A stretch of DNA of 32,399 nucleotides from Pseudomonadota bacterium (GCA_021805545.1 JAJZFB010000092.1:1-32399); one strand, 5' to 3'; shown: positions 9,177-18,114, numbered from the stretch's first letter. Translations and numbers: made by a program. The notes: a model not told the origin generated them from the sequence alone.

Positions 9177-10748
9177 TCAGCCCCGGGCCAGCGCGCCTTC
9201 GATGAGGGCGATGCTGCGCTCCACACCGTAAAGCGCGATGAAGCCGCCGAAGCGCGGGCCTTCCGTGGTGCCGAGCAGCACCTGGTAAAGGCAGTCGAAC
9301 CAGGCTTTGAGAGGCGCGAACGGGTGGCGCTTGCCGATGGCATAGACGAGATTTTGCAGCGTCTCCGCCGCCGTATCGCCGGGGTATTGCGCTTGTTCGC
9401 CCGCTTTCAGGCTTTCCGCCAAGTCCAGCAGCGCGCCGCGCTCTACCCCGGTGGGGGCGCGGTATTGCTTGGCGGGGGCCACGAAGTCGCGGTTATAGGC
9501 AATGGCGTAATGCACCAGCTCGGCCAGGAACGGGTAGGTCTCGGCATCGGCGCCGGGGATGTAGGCGCGGATGAAGCCCCAGAGCATGTCCGGGCTGTCG
9601 GCATTGATGACCGAGGCCAGGTTGAGCAGCATGGTGAAGCCGATGGGCGAACCAGCGCGCTCCGGCAGCTTGCCGGCATGGATGTGCCAGGCCGGGTTGT
9701 CGTGCGGTTTTTCCGCCGCGGGCAGGGCGGCGGCGGCGTTGATGTAGTCATCGGTCGCGCGGGGGATGACATCGAAAAACAGCCGCTTGGCGCGCTGCGG
9801 GGCATGGTACATGAACTGCGCCAGTGATTCCTTGGGCGCATAGGTGAGCCATTGCTCGATGGACAGGCCATTGCCCTTGGATTTCGAGATTTTCTGGCCC
9901 TTATCGTCCAGAAACAGCTCGTAGGTGAGGGTGACGGGCGGCTCCTTGCCCAAGGCGCGGCAGATGGCGGAGGAGAGCTTTACGGAATCGATGAGATCTT
10001 TGCCGGACATCTCGTAATCCACATCGAGCGCGTACCAGCGCATGGCCCAGTCGGCCTTCCATTGCAGCTTGGCGGAGCCGCCGGTTACCTCGGTCTCGTA
10101 TTTTGTGCCGGTATCCGGGTCGGTCCAAAACACGGTGTTGCTGGAGGTGTCGATCTGCTCGATGGGCACCTGCATGACCACGCCGGTGCGCGGGTGGATG
10201 GGCAATATGGGCGAGTAGGTGGCGCGGCGCTCCGGCCCGAGCGTGGGCAGGATGATGTTGACGATTTCTTCGTGGTGGCGGAGCACATGCAGCAGCGCAT
10301 CGTCGAACCGGCCGGAGCTGTAATAATCGGTGGCTGAGGCGAATTCGAACTCGAAGCCGAACGTATGCAGGAAGTCCTGCAGCATGTTGTTGTTATGCGC
10401 GCCGAAGCTCTCGAACTTGCCGAACGGGTCTGGGATGCGGGTGAGCGGCTTGCCGAGATGGCTTTGCAGCATGTCCTTGTTCGGCACGTTGCCGGGCACT
10501 TTGCGCAGCCCGTCCATGTCGTCCGAGAACGCCAGCAGGCGCGAGGGCAGGCCGGTGAGATCGGTAAAGGCCTTGCGCACCCAGCTTGTACGCGCCACCT
10601 CGCCAAACGTGCCGATATGCGGCAGGCCGGACGGGCCGTAGCCGGTTTCAAACAGAGCGTGGTCCTTGCCTTTCTGTTTCAGCCGCGCGGCAATGCGTTC
10701 AGCTTCACGGAAGGGCCAGGACAGGGTGGTTTGGGTGTTTTCGCTCAT
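9177..10748 (-). CDS. lysK: lysyl-tRNA synthetase, class I
   Basis: LysK charges tRNA-Lys with lysine in the cytosol. At 523 residues it has the normal class I length. The HIGH-type motif is HIGT at 44-47 (GPSGLPHIGTFGE) and the KMSKS-type motif is KISKS at 286-290. The C-terminal half is the helical anticodon-binding cage. Class I LysRS is found in alphaproteobacteria, archaea and some others, while most bacteria use the unrelated class II enzyme. It starts at the ATG at 10748, directly after a small hairpin that covers the ribosome-binding position. It lies 59 bases downstream of thpR, in the same direction. Its stop is followed, in frame, by a membrane-protein reading frame (see findings). 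Confidence 0.97.
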   Translation of the reverse strand: MSENTQTTLSWPFREAERIAARLKQKGKDHALFETGYGPSGLPHIGTFGEVARTSWVRKAFTDLTGLPSRLLAFSDDMDGLRKVPGNVPNKDMLQSHLGKPLTRIPDPFGKFESFGAHNNNMLQDFLHTFGFEFEFASATDYYSSGRFDDALLHVLRHHEEIVNIILPTLGPERRATYSPILPIHPRTGVVMQVPIEQIDTSSNTVFWTDPDTGTKYETEVTGGSAKLQWKADWAMRWYALDVDYEMSGKDLIDSVKLSSAICRALGKEPPVTLTYELFLDDKGQKISKSKGNGLSIEQWLTYAPKESLAQFMYHAPQRAKRLFFDVIPRATDDYINAAAALPAAEKPHDNPAWHIHAGKLPERAGSPIGFTMLLNLASVINADSPDMLWGFIRAYIPGADAETYPFLAELVHYAIAYNRDFVAPAKQYRAPTGVERGALLDLAESLKAGEQAQYPGDTAAETLQNLVYAIGKRHPFAPLKAWFDCLYQVLLGTTEGPRFGGFIALYGVERSIALIEGALARG

Positions 10749-10751
10749 GAT

Positions 10752-10768
10752 GGCTCTGCTCTAGAGCC
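10752..10768 (-). promoter_or_regulatory. hairpin at the lysK ribosome-binding site
   Basis: On the minus strand, GGCTCT and AGAGCC form a perfect 6-bp stem with a 5-base loop, ending three bases before the lysK ATG. The stem contains the only Shine-Dalgarno-like purines (AGAG), so folding could restrict initiation and tie lysK translation to ribosomes leaving thpR. This is an inference from sequence only. Confidence 0.35.
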
Positions 10769-10807
10769 GGAATTTGTTGCGGGCAACTGGCGCGGCCAGG
10801 GCGGTGC

Positions 10808-11341
10808 TCATGCCAGCGTGTATTCGGCCTCGGGCGTGTAGGTGGGCTGGTCTTTGCCCAGGAAGGAGCTGAACAAGGTGACATTGCCGGCCAGGATGGG
10901 CGCGGAGCGGTAGAGATTATGCGCCTGCACGAAGCTGGTAAGCGCGGGGGTTACCGGCTGTTCCATGCGCGCCAGGGTAACATGGGGGGTAAATTTGCGT
11001 TTATCCGGCGGCAGCCCCACGCGCATCAGCGCGTTTCCCACCTTGCTTTGCAGCCGGGCCAGGTCGGCATTGCGCTCCACCCCCACGTAAAGCGTGTTCA
11101 CGCGGCCGTATTTTTCGAACCAGCCCAGCCCGCCAAGGGTGAAGCTGAAGCTGCGCCCGCGCAGGCTGGCCAGGGCATGGTCTATTTCCTCGGCCTGCAG
11201 GCGGTTGGCCTCGCCGATGAAGCGCAGGGTGAGGTGGAAATTATCGGTGGGCACCCAGCGCGCGCCCGGCAGGGGAAAGGACAGATCGCTGAGTTCCTCT
11301 TTGGTCTCCCAGGGGAGATCGAGCGCGACGAATAAGCGCAT
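10808..11341 (-). CDS. thpR: RNA 2',3'-cyclic phosphodiesterase (2'-5' RNA ligase family)
   Basis: This 177-residue 2H phosphoesterase carries the two hallmark His-x-Thr-x motifs: HLTL at 36-39 and HVTL at 120-123. The N-terminus MRLFVALDLP is typical. Family members hydrolyse 2',3'-cyclic phosphates on RNA ends and can reversibly ligate 2'-5' linked tRNA halves in vitro; the cellular role is unclear. It is the first gene of the run into lysK, behind a sigma70-like promoter. A tRNA-related theme with lysK is suggestive only. Confidence 0.93.
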   Translation of the reverse strand: MRLFVALDLPWETKEELSDLSFPLPGARWVPTDNFHLTLRFIGEANRLQAEEIDHALASLRGRSFSFTLGGLGWFEKYGRVNTLYVGVERNADLARLQSKVGNALMRVGLPPDKRKFTPHVTLARMEQPVTPALTSFVQAHNLYRSAPILAGNVTLFSSFLGKDQPTYTPEAEYTLA

Positions 11342-11386
11342 GGGCGGTGCCCTTTACTATTAGAGGTCAGCGAATCGCCTGTGGAA

Positions 11387-11416
11387 ATTGTGCCGCACGG
11401 GGCTTTGCTGGGTCAA
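11387..11416 (-). promoter_or_regulatory. sigma70-like promoter of the thpR-lysK operon
   Basis: On the minus strand, TTGACC (11416-11411), 18 bases, then CACAAT (11392-11387). The -35 matches 5 of 6 and the -10 matches 4 of 6. The leader to thpR would be about 40 bases. It lies in the otherwise empty 177-base gap between pepP and thpR, in which I see no clear terminator for pepP. Confidence 0.5.
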
Positions 11417-11518
11417 TGTTATTTTTTCTGCCGCTTGCTGGGGGGTGGCGGGCAGCCACGGTTGGCGCCTGCACCGTCATCGCCACGCTGCGCTCGCGAT
11501 GGCAGGGGGAGCAGACTT

Positions 11519-13276
11519 TCAGAGTGGCGCGCAGGCGGTGTGCAGCCAGGCGCGTTCAGGCGCGGGCAGATGCGGGGCGAGGGTTGCTTCCACATGCGCG
11601 TGGTAGGCGTTCAGCCAGGTTAGCGCATCGCTGGGCAGCAGCGCGGGGGTGATGAGCGCGCGGCCGAACGGGACCAGGGTTAGCGGCTCGAAGCGAAGGA
11701 ATGGCTTGCGCGCGGCGGAGACATTGGCGGGCTGCACCAGCATCAGGTTTTCCATGCGCACGCCATAGGCGCCCGGCAGGTAATAGCCCGGCTCGTTGGA
11801 GAGGATCATGCCGGTTTGCAAGGGCACGGGTTTGGCGGCGCGGGAGATGCCGGCCGGGCCTTCATGCACCGAGAGATAGGCACCCACGCCATGGCCGGTG
11901 CCGTGGTCGTAATCCAGCCCGGCGCGCCACAGCTCCTGGCGGGCCAGCACGTCGAGATGCGGGCCGGCCACGCCTTCGGGGAACACAATGCGGGCGAGCG
12001 CGATATGCCCGGCCAGCACGCGGGTGACATTGGCCTTGATATCCTCCGGGGCTTCATCCGGGCCGGTCCAGAGGGTGCGGGTGATGTCTGTCGTGCCGTC
12101 CAGATACTGGCCGCCACTATCGATCAGATAAACCTCGTTGGGCTTGATGGGGCGGTTGGTGGCTTCCGTGACGCGGTAATGGATGATGGCGCCATTCTCG
12201 CCCGCGCCGGAAATGGCGGGGAAGCTCTCGCCGCGGAATTTGGCGCCGTCTGCCCGGAAGGCACGGAGTTTGGCGGCGGCGGAAAGCTCCGTCTCGTTTT
12301 TGGCGGTGGAAAGCCAGGCGAGGAATTTCACCATCGCCACGCCGTCGCGCAAATGCGCGGCGCGGGCGCCGTGCTGCTCGGCTTCGTTCTTGCAGGCGCG
12401 CGGCAGGGCCACCGGGTCTGGTGCCTCGGCGATTTTGGCGCCCAGCCCGCGCAGCGCGGTTTGGAACCAGGCGGGCATGGAGGCGGGGTCGTAGCGCATT
12501 GTTTTGCCAGCAAACGCGGCCAGGGCGGCTTGCATGGCGGCGCGCCCGGCGGTTTGCACCTCTGGCCCCAGATGGGCCAGCAATTCGGGCGTTATTTTCT
12601 CCGGCGCCATGAAGAGCGTGGCGGCGGCATCGGCGTAGAGCAGCGCATAACCCAACGCGAAGGGGCAGAATTCCAGATCGGCGCCGCGAATATTGAACAG
12701 CCAGGCAAGGGAGGCGGGATCGGTGAGGATGGCGGCGTCCTGCCCGGCCTCGCGCAAGGTTGCGGCCAGGCGGGCGCGCTTGGCGGCTGAGGATTCACCC
12801 GCGAAGGCCTCGCCATGCGGCACGGCGGGGGCCAGAGGCGGGGCGGGGCGGTCTGCCCAGATTTCATCCACCGGGTTGTGCGCCACGGGCACCAGCGTGG
12901 CGCCGGTGAAGCGCCTTAGCCCCTCTGGGCTGATGAGCCAGGGGTCGTAGCCGATTTTCCGCCCGGCGGCATTGGCCAGCAGCCAGGCCTCGGGCTTGTC
13001 CTCGATGATGTGGCGGCGCTCCCACAAGGCGGGGTCGGTTTCGTGCTCCATTTGCAGCGTGTAGCGGCCATCGGAGAACACGGCGGCTTTTTCCGGCAGC
13101 ACGATGGCAAGGCCGGCGCTGCCGGTGAAGCCGGTGATATAGGCCAGGCGCTCGGCATTTTCGGGCACGTATTCGCCCAGATGCTCATCGGCGCGGGGGA
13201 TGATGAACCCGTCCAGCCCGGCGCGCGCCAGGGCTTCCCGCAGCCGGGTTAATCTCGTCTTATGTTCTGAGGTCAT
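11519..13276 (-). CDS. Xaa-Pro aminopeptidase (M24B)
   Basis: This enzyme removes N-terminal residues preceding proline. At 585 residues it has the long three-domain architecture of eukaryote-like aminopeptidase P: two creatinase-type N-terminal domains (about 1-300) and a C-terminal pita-bread catalytic domain. Dinuclear metal ligands are visible: Asp386 and Asp397 (DSGGQYLDGTTDITRT), His462 (HGTGHGVG), Glu495 (NEPGYY) and Glu509 (MEN). All five are present, so the enzyme should be active. No signal peptide is seen, so it is cytosolic. The gene stands alone, divergent from the DUF1127 gene 170 bases away. The gene name is withheld because this longer form differs from classical E. coli PepP. 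Confidence 0.93.
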   Translation of the reverse strand: MTSEHKTRLTRLREALARAGLDGFIIPRADEHLGEYVPENAERLAYITGFTGSAGLAIVLPEKAAVFSDGRYTLQMEHETDPALWERRHIIEDKPEAWLLANAAGRKIGYDPWLISPEGLRRFTGATLVPVAHNPVDEIWADRPAPPLAPAVPHGEAFAGESSAAKRARLAATLREAGQDAAILTDPASLAWLFNIRGADLEFCPFALGYALLYADAAATLFMAPEKITPELLAHLGPEVQTAGRAAMQAALAAFAGKTMRYDPASMPAWFQTALRGLGAKIAEAPDPVALPRACKNEAEQHGARAAHLRDGVAMVKFLAWLSTAKNETELSAAAKLRAFRADGAKFRGESFPAISGAGENGAIIHYRVTEATNRPIKPNEVYLIDSGGQYLDGTTDITRTLWTGPDEAPEDIKANVTRVLAGHIALARIVFPEGVAGPHLDVLARQELWRAGLDYDHGTGHGVGAYLSVHEGPAGISRAAKPVPLQTGMILSNEPGYYLPGAYGVRMENLMLVQPANVSAARKPFLRFEPLTLVPFGRALITPALLPSDALTWLNAYHAHVEATLAPHLPAPERAWLHTACAPL

Positions 13277-13446
13277 ACCTCACCCCTTTGCATGCGTCCC
13301 AAGCGGGTCTGCCGCGCGCCGCCCGGCGCGCGAAAACCCCCGTTCTGGAGTATATGAGTGCCCGTGGCGCCGGGCAAAGGGTCCGCCGCCCAGGGTGCTG
13401 CTGGGTCGCAGTGAAACGGCCGCCCGTAAATTTAATCAGGTGTATT

Positions 13447-13674
13447 ATGTCTTCGACGATTAGGAACCAGACCGCCTTGAGCAGGGTGGAGTCTCTGGTT
13501 TTCGCCCGGCACACGCCCCGCGTGGCTGCCGAACGCCGCTCCACCCTGCTCGATGGTCTCCGCCGCTGGCGCCAGCGCCGCGCCGCGGAGGATGAGCTGA
13601 ATGCCCTCTCCGACCGCAGCCTGGAAGATATCGGGCTGACGCGCGAGGATATTCCCCGGATTGTGCGGGGTTGA
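13447..13674 (+). CDS. DUF1127 small basic protein
   Basis: This 75-residue protein has a C-terminal DUF1127 motif: LRRWRQRRAAEDELNALSDRSLEDIGLTREDI, an Arg-rich helix and then the LxDRxLxDIGLxR signature. Small DUF1127 proteins in alphaproteobacteria have been linked to phosphate/carbon metabolism and RNA turnover; the role of this one is unknown. The ATG at 13447 has CAGGTG about six bases upstream. The 170-base region before it carries promoters for this gene and divergent pepP, but I could not pick a clear -10/-35. A strong terminator follows. Confidence 0.85.
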   Translation: MSSTIRNQTALSRVESLVFARHTPRVAAERRSTLLDGLRRWRQRRAAEDELNALSDRSLEDIGLTREDIPRIVRG

Positions 13675-13677
13675 TGG

Positions 13678-13704
13678 AAAAGGGGCCGTAATGGCCCCTT
13701 TTTT
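13678..13704. terminator. bidirectional Rho-independent terminator
   Basis: A perfect 10-bp stem, aaaaggggcc (13678-13687) with ggcccctttt (13693-13702), has a 5-base loop and flanking T-run and A-run. It serves the DUF1127 gene on the plus strand and the MscS-MFS unit on the minus strand. Confidence 0.88.
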
Positions 13705-13739
13705 GTTGCGGATTTTTTGTTGCGGACGCCGGCAGCCTG

Positions 13740-14855
13740 CTACGCCACGGCCTTGGCGGCAAAGCCGGTGGCGGCGAGCAGGGCGGCGTCCATCCCCAGG
13801 GCGAAGCCCAGGCCGAAATGGCTGGCGAGGCCGCCGATGAGCACGGGGCCGATGAGGAACCCGGCATAGCCGATGGCCATGATGGCCGGGGCGGCGTGGC
13901 TGGCCGCCATGCCCGGCACGCGCGCGGCGGCGGAGAACACCAGGGGCGCGATATTGGCCGTGCCCAGCCCCACCAGGCCGAAGCCCAGAACACCGGCCCA
14001 GCCATTGGGGATGAAAATGGCGATGCCAAAGCCCAGCACCGCCAGCGCGCAGCCCAGCCGCATGATCTGGGGTTTGCCGAGCCGCGCGGCCACGCGATCG
14101 CCCAAAAACCGCGCGCCTGTCATGGCCACGGCGAAGGCGGCATACCCCAAAGGTGCCGATACAAGCGGCATGGCACGGTTGAAATGGAGATAAACGGTGC
14201 TCCAATCGGTGGCCACGCCCTCGGTGGTGAAGCAGGTGAAGCAGCACAGGCCAAGACTGAGAGCGGCGCGGTTGGGCCAGGCGAAATGGCGTTCCGGCGG
14301 GGCGGGATCGCCCGCGCGGCCAACCAGCCCGCTTGTGGCGGTGAGCATGGCGAGCATGGCCATAGCCGCCAGGGCCGAGCAGGCCGGATAACCCAGATGC
14401 AGCCGCAGCAGCAGCACGATGGCCAGCGACACGCCGAGCGTGCCAGCACTGTACCAGCCACTAAAGCCAGACATTTGCAGCCGTCCGGACTGGCCTTCCA
14501 CCACAGCGCCCTGCACGTTCAGGGCAATATCCATAACCCCAAACAAGGCGCCATAGATGAAGAGCAGCACAATGAAGGCGGCAACACTGGGCGCAATGGC
14601 CAGCACCGGCATAAGCAATGCCACACCCAGCCCGCCCGCCGCCAGCGTGGCGCGGCTGCCAAACCGGGCAATGGCCATGCCGGCGAAGGGCATGACCAGA
14701 ACACCGCCCAGCCCGCCCGCGAGCAGCACCAGGCCCAGCGCGCCATCAGCAAGCCCAAAGCGGATTTTAGTAAAAGGCGCGGTGAGCGCCCAGACGGAAA
14801 TACCAATCCCCGCCATGGCGAAAATCAGCCGCATCCGCGGTAGCGGGGCGGGCAT
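13740..14855 (-). CDS. MFS transporter (YbjJ-like)
   Basis: This 371-residue inner-membrane protein has about eleven to twelve hydrophobic helices. The N-terminal MFS pattern includes FGLADGALGLVLLAGGLGGVL and MAIARFGSRA (the loop 2-3 motif). MDIALNVQG near residue 108 and the overall order recall the YbjJ group of uncharacterised sugar/drug-type transporters. No substrate can be deduced. The ATG at 14855 overlaps the stop of the upstream MscS gene by one base (TAATG), so translation is probably coupled. Confidence 0.85.
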   Translation of the reverse strand: MPAPLPRMRLIFAMAGIGISVWALTAPFTKIRFGLADGALGLVLLAGGLGGVLVMPFAGMAIARFGSRATLAAGGLGVALLMPVLAIAPSVAAFIVLLFIYGALFGVMDIALNVQGAVVEGQSGRLQMSGFSGWYSAGTLGVSLAIVLLLRLHLGYPACSALAAMAMLAMLTATSGLVGRAGDPAPPERHFAWPNRAALSLGLCCFTCFTTEGVATDWSTVYLHFNRAMPLVSAPLGYAAFAVAMTGARFLGDRVAARLGKPQIMRLGCALAVLGFGIAIFIPNGWAGVLGFGLVGLGTANIAPLVFSAAARVPGMAASHAAPAIMAIGYAGFLIGPVLIGGLASHFGLGFALGMDAALLAATGFAAKAVA

Positions 14856-17095
14856 TACAACGCCTTTGCGGGCGGTTCCGGGGCGGCGGGCGGCATTTCC
14901 AGCTTGAACACGCGCTGCTGGCCGAGCGGGATGACGATGCCCTGCTCCGCGAAACGCTGCTGCACGCGGCGGTAAAATTCGCGCCGCACGGCATAATGCT
15001 GGCCGGGGCCGGTGCGGATTTGGGCGGAGATGACGAGGCCCAAATCGCCGAAACTATCCAGCCCGAAAATTTGCAGATCGTCGCGCATCATCGCGCCCCA
15101 GGCCGGTTCGGCCCGCATCTCGTGCCCTATACCGGTAAGCACGGCGCAAACGCGGTCCACATTCTCATGATAGCTCACCGTGATGGAGAGCTGCGCGTTG
15201 CTGAAATCGCGCGTGGCGTTGGTGACGATGGTGACGGATGAAAAGGGGATGATATTGACCGAGCCATCGGAGGCGCGCAGGCGGATGGTGCGGATGGAAA
15301 GCCGCTCCACCGTGCCGCTTACCCCCGCCAGCGTGACCACATCGCCCACCTGCACGGCATCTTCCAGCAATATGAACAGGCCGGTGATAATGTCCTGCAC
15401 CAGCTTCTGGCTGCCAAAGCCAACGGCGATGCCCGCAATGGAGGAAACGGCGAGCAGGCCGGTGGTGTTGACACCAATTTGCGACAGCCCGGCCACGAGC
15501 GCCACCGCGAAGATGAGCGTGCCCGCGGCGGCGCGCAAAATGGGGGCAAGGGTGCGCAGCCTTGTGGCATGGCGGCTGCGCCCGGTTGCGGTGAGACGCT
15601 CGATACGCGCAGACAGGGTGTAATTACCCGCCTCCCACAGCCCGAGCGCGATGGCCGTGGTAATGAACAGCGAGGACAAGGCGCTGATGAGCGCCTGGCT
15701 GATGGTATTGTGATGCAGCCAATACAGCGCACCCAGCCCCCAGCCTTGCATAACCGCGAACAAGGCGGCGATGCCAATGGCGGCGCGCAGCAAAAAGCCA
15801 ATGAGCGGGCTGTACGCGCGGGCGCGGGTGGCAAGGTTGGGAAAGCGCGATTGGGCCGGGTCGGCAAACAGGCGGTCCAGCATTATGCCGCAAGCGCCCC
15901 AGGTGGCGCGGGCGATGATGATGGTAATGACAACCACCAGCACCGCGCGCAGCAGCACAAAGAAGGCATTATGCACGCCGCCCGCCCAGGCCACCCAGAG
16001 CGCCAGCACGTAGAACAGCGCGGCATAATGCCACCAGCGGCCAAAGCGCGCGCGCAGCCAGGCCACGGTGCCGGTGCGCGAGGTGCCGCCCGCGATCCAG
16101 GCACCCACCACATGGCGCGATCGCCAAATGCCAACCGCGGCTTCGAGATGCACGGCCAGCACGGCGATGCGCTGGAGCACCTCTATGCCCGTGTGCGGCA
16201 GGCCCAGGATTTCGGCGCAGGCGAGCAGTGCCCAGGAGATGAAAATGGTGGCGATAATGACCAGCAATCCGCGCATGACCAAAACGGCGCGTGCCGTGGG
16301 CATGGTGAACAGGCGCAGCGGCGGGGCGGCGGGGCTGAGCAGGAAACGCCCGGCCTCTTGCGCCAGGCGGCCAAACAGATAGGCATTGGCCGTGCTGGTG
16401 GCCGCCAGAACCGCCCCGTGCTGCGCCGCGAGCCCGGCTGAGAGGCAGAGCTGCACGGTAACGATGAAGGCGGCCAGCGGGAGCAGTGCCAAAGCGAATT
16501 TAAGCAGAGCGAAGGCCAAACGGCGCAGCCATGCGCGCAACGAGACATAGCGGCCGGCTTGCGCGGCCTGGCGCGGTGTTTCCGGCGTGGGCCGGCGCTC
16601 ATTGCTGCGCGGCCTGGCCCACAGCGCGCAAAGCCGGGCAGGGCGGCGCAACGCCAGCCGCAGCGCGGCATCCAGCAGGGCCGCAGGCAGCACGATGGTG
16701 AGCAGCGCCTGCAGGATGGCCCAGGCCTCTTCCTGGCGGCTGGGGCTATTGTAAAGGCTGTGCAGCCAGGCCGAAATTTCCGTGAGATTGGTGGAGGCGC
16801 GAACCGCGCCGGTAAAGCGGTGAAAGGCGCGCACAGCCTGGTTACCCGCCGCGCCGGAAATGAAGAACCCGAGCTGGCCTGAGCCGAACGGCATGGGCTC
16901 TGGCCCATTGGCGGCGGGCGGCGATGCGGTGGCGCCGGTAAGGGTGGCCAGGGGTGAACCCGGGATAATGGCCGGTGCCGCGGGAAGGGCCACGCTTTTG
17001 GCGGCGGGTAATATGCCAGGCACGGTGGCGGCCTGGCTCCAGGCCGGGGCCACGGCGAGGGCCAGGATGAAAAACACGAGAAGGGCTGCACGCAT
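14855..17095 (-). CDS. large MscS-family mechanosensitive channel
   Basis: The protein has 746 residues. A signal peptide (MRAALLVFFILALAVAPAWSQA) precedes a periplasmic segment to about 150, then roughly ten membrane helices. The conserved MscS core follows: pore-lining helix SSIAGIAVGFGSQKLVQDIITG (about 550-570), beta domain EDAVQVGDVVTLAGVSGTVERLSIRTIRLR, and an alpha/beta cytosolic cage. Family channels open under membrane tension to release solutes on osmotic downshock. Length and extra N-terminal helices resemble E. coli YbiO/MscM-type members more than the small MscS. The first gene of a two-gene unit with the MFS transporter. Confidence 0.92.
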   Translation of the reverse strand: MRAALLVFFILALAVAPAWSQAATVPGILPAAKSVALPAAPAIIPGSPLATLTGATASPPAANGPEPMPFGSGQLGFFISGAAGNQAVRAFHRFTGAVRASTNLTEISAWLHSLYNSPSRQEEAWAILQALLTIVLPAALLDAALRLALRRPARLCALWARPRSNERRPTPETPRQAAQAGRYVSLRAWLRRLAFALLKFALALLPLAAFIVTVQLCLSAGLAAQHGAVLAATSTANAYLFGRLAQEAGRFLLSPAAPPLRLFTMPTARAVLVMRGLLVIIATIFISWALLACAEILGLPHTGIEVLQRIAVLAVHLEAAVGIWRSRHVVGAWIAGGTSRTGTVAWLRARFGRWWHYAALFYVLALWVAWAGGVHNAFFVLLRAVLVVVITIIIARATWGACGIMLDRLFADPAQSRFPNLATRARAYSPLIGFLLRAAIGIAALFAVMQGWGLGALYWLHHNTISQALISALSSLFITTAIALGLWEAGNYTLSARIERLTATGRSRHATRLRTLAPILRAAAGTLIFAVALVAGLSQIGVNTTGLLAVSSIAGIAVGFGSQKLVQDIITGLFILLEDAVQVGDVVTLAGVSGTVERLSIRTIRLRASDGSVNIIPFSSVTIVTNATRDFSNAQLSITVSYHENVDRVCAVLTGIGHEMRAEPAWGAMMRDDLQIFGLDSFGDLGLVISAQIRTGPGQHYAVRREFYRRVQQRFAEQGIVIPLGQQRVFKLEMPPAAPEPPAKAL

Positions 17096-17177
17096 GATGA
17101 ATAAGCCTGAGTCGTGATTGGCGGAGAAGTCAACCGGTGGCGATAGGCAAATGCCTGGGCTGGTTTATATAGGGGGC

Positions 17178-17366
17178 ATGAAAATAATTCTGATGGTGCT
17201 GCTGGCGCTGGACATGCTGGCCGTGGTGGGGGTGATGCTGGCAGGGGTGTTTGGCATGACGGCCAAAAACCACGACCCGCGCAAATCCAACCAGCTGATG
17301 CGCTGGCGCGTGACGCTGCAGGCCGTGGCGGTGGGGCTTGTGGCGGCGCTGCTGCTGGTGGGCTGA
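17178..17366 (+). CDS. HIG1-domain small membrane protein
   Basis: This 62-residue protein has two transmembrane helices around a short polar loop. NHDPRKSNQLMRWRVTLQ contains the LMRWRV core of the hypoxia-induced HIG_1_N family. Mitochondrial relatives (Rcf1/HIGD) bind cytochrome c oxidase, and bacterial relatives are thought to sit near terminal oxidases; a similar role here is inferred. The ATG at 17178 has AGGGGG just upstream. An in-frame ATG at 17118 would add an unlikely polar leader. It lies 121 bases before alkB, and the 82-base gap to mscS must hold divergent promoters. Confidence 0.82.
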   Translation: MKIILMVLLALDMLAVVGVMLAGVFGMTAKNHDPRKSNQLMRWRVTLQAVAVGLVAALLLVG

Positions 17367-17487
17367 GCCATGGCAAAGCGGCCCTTCCGGCAGGTGGATG
17401 CGCTTCCACCCGGCCGCCAGAGCCGCGCGCATGTGGCAAATGCTCCGGCGGCGTTTGCATGATTTGCGTTGAGGGCATGCTGGCGCT

Positions 17488-18114
17488 GTGAACAGCGATT
17501 TATTCGGCCCGCCGGAACTGCCCGGGCTGGGTTACTTACCCGGCTTTGCGCTGGCCGATGAAGCGGCGCTGCTTGCGGCGGTGGAGGCGGTTTCTGTTAC
17601 GTCACCGTTCCGGGTTATGGCAACGCCGGGCGGGGCCAGGATGTCTGCCGCCATCAGCAATTGCGGCGCCGCGGGCTGGGTGAGCGATAGGCGCGGCTAC
17701 AGGTATGAGCGTTGCGACCCGTTGACCGGCAAACCCTGGCCGGACATGCCGGAGGTTTTGGCCGGGCTTGCCAAACGCGCGGCGGCGGCTTGCGGGTTTG
17801 CGGCATTCGCCCCGGATGTGTGCCTGATGAACCGCTACGCGCCGGGCGCCAAGATGGGGCTGCACCAGGACCGCGACGAGCGGGATTTTTCCGCGCCGAT
17901 TGTCTCTGTCTCGCTTGGCCTGCCGGCGGTGTTTTTATGGGGCGGGGCAATGCGCACGGGCAAAACCGCGCGGCTGGCCCTGCAAAGCGGCGATGTGGTG
18001 GTGTGGGGCGGTGCGGCACGGCTGTTTTTTCACGGTATTGCGCCCATAAAGCCGGGGCTGCACCCCAGGCTGGGGGCGGTGCGGCTGAACCTGACCTTCC
18101 GGCAGGCTTTATAG
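17488..18114 (+). CDS. alkB: AlkB, Fe(II)/2-oxoglutarate DNA repair dioxygenase
   Basis: AlkB removes methyl groups from 1-methyladenine and 3-methylcytosine in DNA and RNA. This 208-residue protein follows E. coli AlkB closely in the core: NRYAPGAKMGLHQDRDE, VSVSLGLPAVF, GDVVVWGGAARLFFHGI, RLNLTFRQ. Iron ligands are His126, Asp128 and His182. The 2-oxoglutarate-binding Arg are 199 and 205. The start is a GTG at 17488; no better start is in frame. I see no ada or other alkylation-repair gene next to it and no clear Ada box. It may be transcribed with the HIG1 gene. Confidence 0.96.
   Translation: MNSDLFGPPELPGLGYLPGFALADEAALLAAVEAVSVTSPFRVMATPGGARMSAAISNCGAAGWVSDRRGYRYERCDPLTGKPWPDMPEVLAGLAKRAAAACGFAAFAPDVCLMNRYAPGAKMGLHQDRDERDFSAPIVSVSLGLPAVFLWGGAMRTGKTARLALQSGDVVVWGGAARLFFHGIAPIKPGLHPRLGAVRLNLTFRQAL

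Noticed and set aside
17370-17462. 30-codon frame between the HIG1 gene and alkB
   Set aside because: No good ribosome-binding site beyond the HIG1 stop, no recognisable pattern; likely untranslated.
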